Below are positions 12,298 through 14,092 of a stretch of DNA of 14,092 nt, piece after piece; positions within the stretch are counted from its first letter, which is position 1, and every line of letters begins with the position of its first letter. Origin of the DNA: JADJXV01 sp964527785 (GTDB lineage: Bacteria > Bacteroidota > Ignavibacteria > Kapaibacteriales > UBA961); assembly GCA_964527785.1 (NCBI GenBank), contig CAZGNO010000097.1, forward strand, positions 1 to 14,092, written 5' to 3'. The position numbers and the translations under genes are program-made. The notes beneath the pieces were generated by a model, which was not told the origin of the DNA, made no database searches, and saw only the letters and a program-made list of their open reading frames with translations.

Positions 12298-13956
12298 CTA
12301 TCTTGTCCTTGAAAATTCAATTCTACGATTCTTCTTTTTATTTTCAGGTGTATCATTCGGGGCAATTGGACGGTCAGGACCAAAACCTTTCGTGGACATT
12401 CTTGCAGCGTTTACACCATGTTGAACAAGCCATTGCTTAACAGATTCAGCACGCTCTAACGATAGCTTTTGGTTCTTATCACGTTTTCCAACGTTATCGG
12501 TATGTCCTGAAATTTCTACGTCAATATCAGGATTGTTTTGCATGGTATTGAGTGCACTCTGGAGAATCGCATCTGATTCCGGAGTGATAATTGCTTTGCC
12601 CGTTTCAAATTCTACTCCATCAAGAACGATTTTCTTACCGAGTTCCATCGTAGGCATTTCTTTCTTGACGTCGTCTGAAAGCACAAGTGGGTTTGTACCT
12701 CGTCGAACCTCTTCTCCGTCATTAACTGTACCTTTGTCTGTATCAGGGTCTAACGCATTTGTCTTATATCTGTTTACTTCATCACCGTCTTTCAATTCGT
12801 CACCATCGGTATCGGCTTTGAGTGGATCGGTATTTGTTGTAGTGACTTCATTTCCGTCTGTGAGTCCGTCACTGTCTGTGTCCGTGTTGAGTGGATCAGT
12901 TTTGTGCTTGTTTACTTCATTTCCGTCCGTGAGACCATCGCCATCAGTGTCGGATCTCATCGGGTCGGTTTTATGGGTATTTACTTCGCTTCCGTCGTTG
13001 AGCCCATCGCCGTCAGAATCTGCTTTCGTGGGATTTGTCCTGTGCTTTTTAATTTCGTCACCATCACGCAAGTTGTCACCGTCAGTATCCGGTTTGAGCG
13101 GGTCGGTTTTGTGAAGATTTACTTCATCGCCGTCTTTTAGACCGTCGCCATCAGTATCCGGTTTGAGCGGGTCGGTTTTGTAATCATTCACTTCTTCGCC
13201 ATCTTTTAGTCCGTCGCCGTCAGTATCAGGATTGTTTGGATCTGTTCCGAGTTTTTCTTCTGTTTCATCAGTCAAACCATCGAGGTCGGTATCAGTTTTG
13301 CTGCTTTTAAAATTATAGGTAATACCAAGCATTCCTACCCATGTCCCGTCATTTGTTCCGTCAACATGAGGGTTTATTTCATCTGATGTACTGAGATGTG
13401 AAGTTACATTTATGTCAATTCCTACCTGCTTTGAAAGTTGCCAGTAAATACCACCGCCGATAGGAATTGCAAGACCGATTCCTGATTTCTTTCCGGTAAC
13501 CATTGTTTCAATCGTATCCACTTTTTGGGGATAGAACCCTACTTCGTTACCGTTAAAACTAAGGAGTCCTATACCGACAGTCGCATAAGGACTAAATGCA
13601 CCAATTGTGAACGGTATAAATCGCAAGCGGACATCGGGGATTATCAGTGTCGTTTTGTAATCAGAGAATCTCGTGATTGTTTCTGTGCCGCTCATCATGT
13701 AACTTACCCCAAATTCACCGTCTAGATGGTCATTGAAATTATAAAGACCAAATAACCGAAACGATGGCTTGCCGGGTCTTGTAAGTCCTTCATTAATTCC
13801 AAAATTTAACCCTCCTGCAACTCCAAAAGAAAAAGGATTCGGACGTCCTACCGGAACCGGTACTCCTGCTGTTTGTGCATTACCGCTTATGGATGTAACA
13901 CCCAACAATGATAAAACTATCAAGCCCTGACGAAAAAATAGTAAAACATTCTTCAT
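12298..13956 (-). CDS. OmpA-family outer-membrane protein with TSP3 calcium-binding repeats
   Basis: A 552-residue protein from the ATG at 13954-13956 (AGGGG five bases upstream); an in-frame start 14 codons earlier lacks support. Residues 1-27 are a signal peptide ending GNA before Gln, with no lipobox. Residues 40-217 look like an outer-membrane beta-barrel of alternating strands (FSFGVAGGLNFGI, ATVGIGLLSF, WVGMLGITYNF). Residues 221-425 are nine thrombospondin type 3-like units of 23 residues, each built on DTDGDGLxDGxEV, with calcium-binding Asp. Residues 440-552 are an OmpA C-terminal domain: IVLDGVEFETGKAIITPES, ISGHTDNVGKRDKNQKLSLERAESV, KGFGPDRPIAPN and NRRIEF, containing the Asp and Arg that hold diaminopimelate of peptidoglycan. 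It should tie the outer membrane to the wall. Barrel-TSP3-OmpA architecture is common in Bacteroidetes. It appears monocistronic. Confidence 0.92.
   Translation of the reverse strand: MKNVLLFFRQGLIVLSLLGVTSISGNAQTAGVPVPVGRPNPFSFGVAGGLNFGINEGLTRPGKPSFRLFGLYNFNDHLDGEFGVSYMMSGTETITRFSDYKTTLIIPDVRLRFIPFTIGAFSPYATVGIGLLSFNGNEVGFYPQKVDTIETMVTGKKSGIGLAIPIGGGIYWQLSKQVGIDINVTSHLSTSDEINPHVDGTNDGTWVGMLGITYNFKSSKTDTDLDGLTDETEEKLGTDPNNPDTDGDGLKDGEEVNDYKTDPLKPDTDGDGLKDGDEVNLHKTDPLKPDTDGDNLRDGDEIKKHRTNPTKADSDGDGLNDGSEVNTHKTDPMRSDTDGDGLTDGNEVNKHKTDPLNTDTDSDGLTDGNEVTTTNTDPLKADTDGDELKDGDEVNRYKTNALDPDTDKGTVNDGEEVRRGTNPLVLSDDVKKEMPTMELGKKIVLDGVEFETGKAIITPESDAILQSALNTMQNNPDIDVEISGHTDNVGKRDKNQKLSLERAESVKQWLVQHGVNAARMSTKGFGPDRPIAPNDTPENKKKNRRIEFSRTR
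12682..13296 (-). repeat. Nine 69-bp TSP3-coding repeats
   Basis: A 23-codon unit is repeated nine times in the OmpA-family gene. Units 2-6 are the most regular; unit 7 has DSDG, unit 8 has DGDE, and unit 9 has lost the DGDG loop (DKGTV). At the DNA level 13082-13112 and 13151-13181 are identical over 31 bp, exactly 69 bp apart, pointing to recent unit duplication or gene conversion. Confidence 0.9.
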
Positions 13957-13961
13957 ATTTA

Positions 13962-13966
13962 CCCCT
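13962..13966 (-). promoter_or_regulatory. Ribosome binding site deciding the start of the OmpA-family gene
   Basis: AGGGG on the minus strand with a five-base spacer to the ATG at 13954-13956. The peptide that follows is a standard signal sequence, so this start is preferred to the one 14 codons upstream. Confidence 0.65.
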
Positions 13967-14023
13967 GTTATGTTTTGAATATAATAATTATTTACCATCC
14001 TAGCCCTAAATTTACTTTTTCTT

Positions 14024-14037
14024 CTTACTTAAGTAAG
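14024..14037. promoter_or_regulatory. 14-bp palindrome upstream of the OmpA-family gene
   Basis: CTTACTTAAGTAAG is a perfect palindrome about 68 bp before the start codon. TAAATTTA (14007-14014) lies between it and the gene and could serve as a weak -7 box. That would place the palindrome near the -33 region, where a regulator could act. No TTTG is present. This is tentative. Confidence 0.3.
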
Positions 14038-14092
14038 TGCTGTTACGCAACAATTAATGTATTGAGTTTCTTCCCTAGTCAAGTCAGGTTCT

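Noticed and set aside
12533..13114. A 193-codon plus-strand frame opposite the TSP3 repeats
   Set aside because: It is the antisense of a regular 69-bp repeat, which keeps stops out of the other strand. The serine/proline/valine-rich product mirrors the repeat.
12682..13296. A CRISPR-like regular array with 69-bp spacing
   Set aside because: The period is 23 codons in frame and encodes calcium-binding TSP3 units; there are no unique spacers.
1..14092. A defence island, toxin-antitoxin pair, biosynthetic cluster or prophage
   Set aside because: Every sizeable gene is a housekeeping, NAD-synthesis or surface-protein gene; no nuclease, helicase, toxin, integrase or phage gene is visible.

Overview
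The window reads as a chromosomal segment of a bacterium from the Bacteroidota/Chlorobiota side of the tree. A Kapabacteria- or Ignavibacteria-like lineage is my best guess, but that is inference and not a database match. Three lines of evidence support it. Secreted proteins end in type IX secretion (T9SS) type A-like sorting domains. Promoter candidates resemble the Bacteroidetes consensus (TTTG, about 20 nt, TAnnTTTG). The translation gene order rplM-rpsI-rpsB-tsf-pyrH-frr is familiar from that group. All protein genes lie on the minus strand; the only plus-strand gene is a tRNA.

Bases 1-351 hold no gene. They carry two copies of a short palindromic element in opposite orientation, then the frr terminator. 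Bases 352-4701 are a translation block: rplM (L13), rpsI (S9), rpsB (S2 with a long disordered tail) and tsf (EF-Ts), closed by a terminator, then pyrH (UMP kinase) and frr (ribosome recycling factor) from what looks like their own promoter. Bases 4702-4986 are a divergent promoter region between rplM and a plus-strand tRNA-Ser(GCU). A strong terminator and a separate perfect 21-bp hairpin follow the tRNA.

Bases 5201-8778 read as one minus-strand unit: two neighbouring BNR/Asp-box beta-propeller secreted proteins, then nadD (NAD biosynthesis), whose only usual start codon (TTG) lies 5 nt after the preceding stop. Bases 8908-11577 encode an 889-residue secreted kelch plus glycine-rich plus sorting-domain protein. 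Bases 11578-12297 are a 720-bp AT-rich stretch with no credible gene, containing a 15-bp palindrome near a promoter candidate and the terminator of the next gene. Bases 12298-13956 encode an OmpA-type outer-membrane protein with nine calcium-binding TSP3 repeats.

The first half is housekeeping and the second half is cell-surface or secreted cargo. I see no defence system, transposase, CRISPR array or biosynthetic cluster. The points most worth a second look are the kelch/glycine-rich secreted protein, the palindromic intergenic elements, the S2 tail, and the placement of nadD behind a secreted-protein gene.
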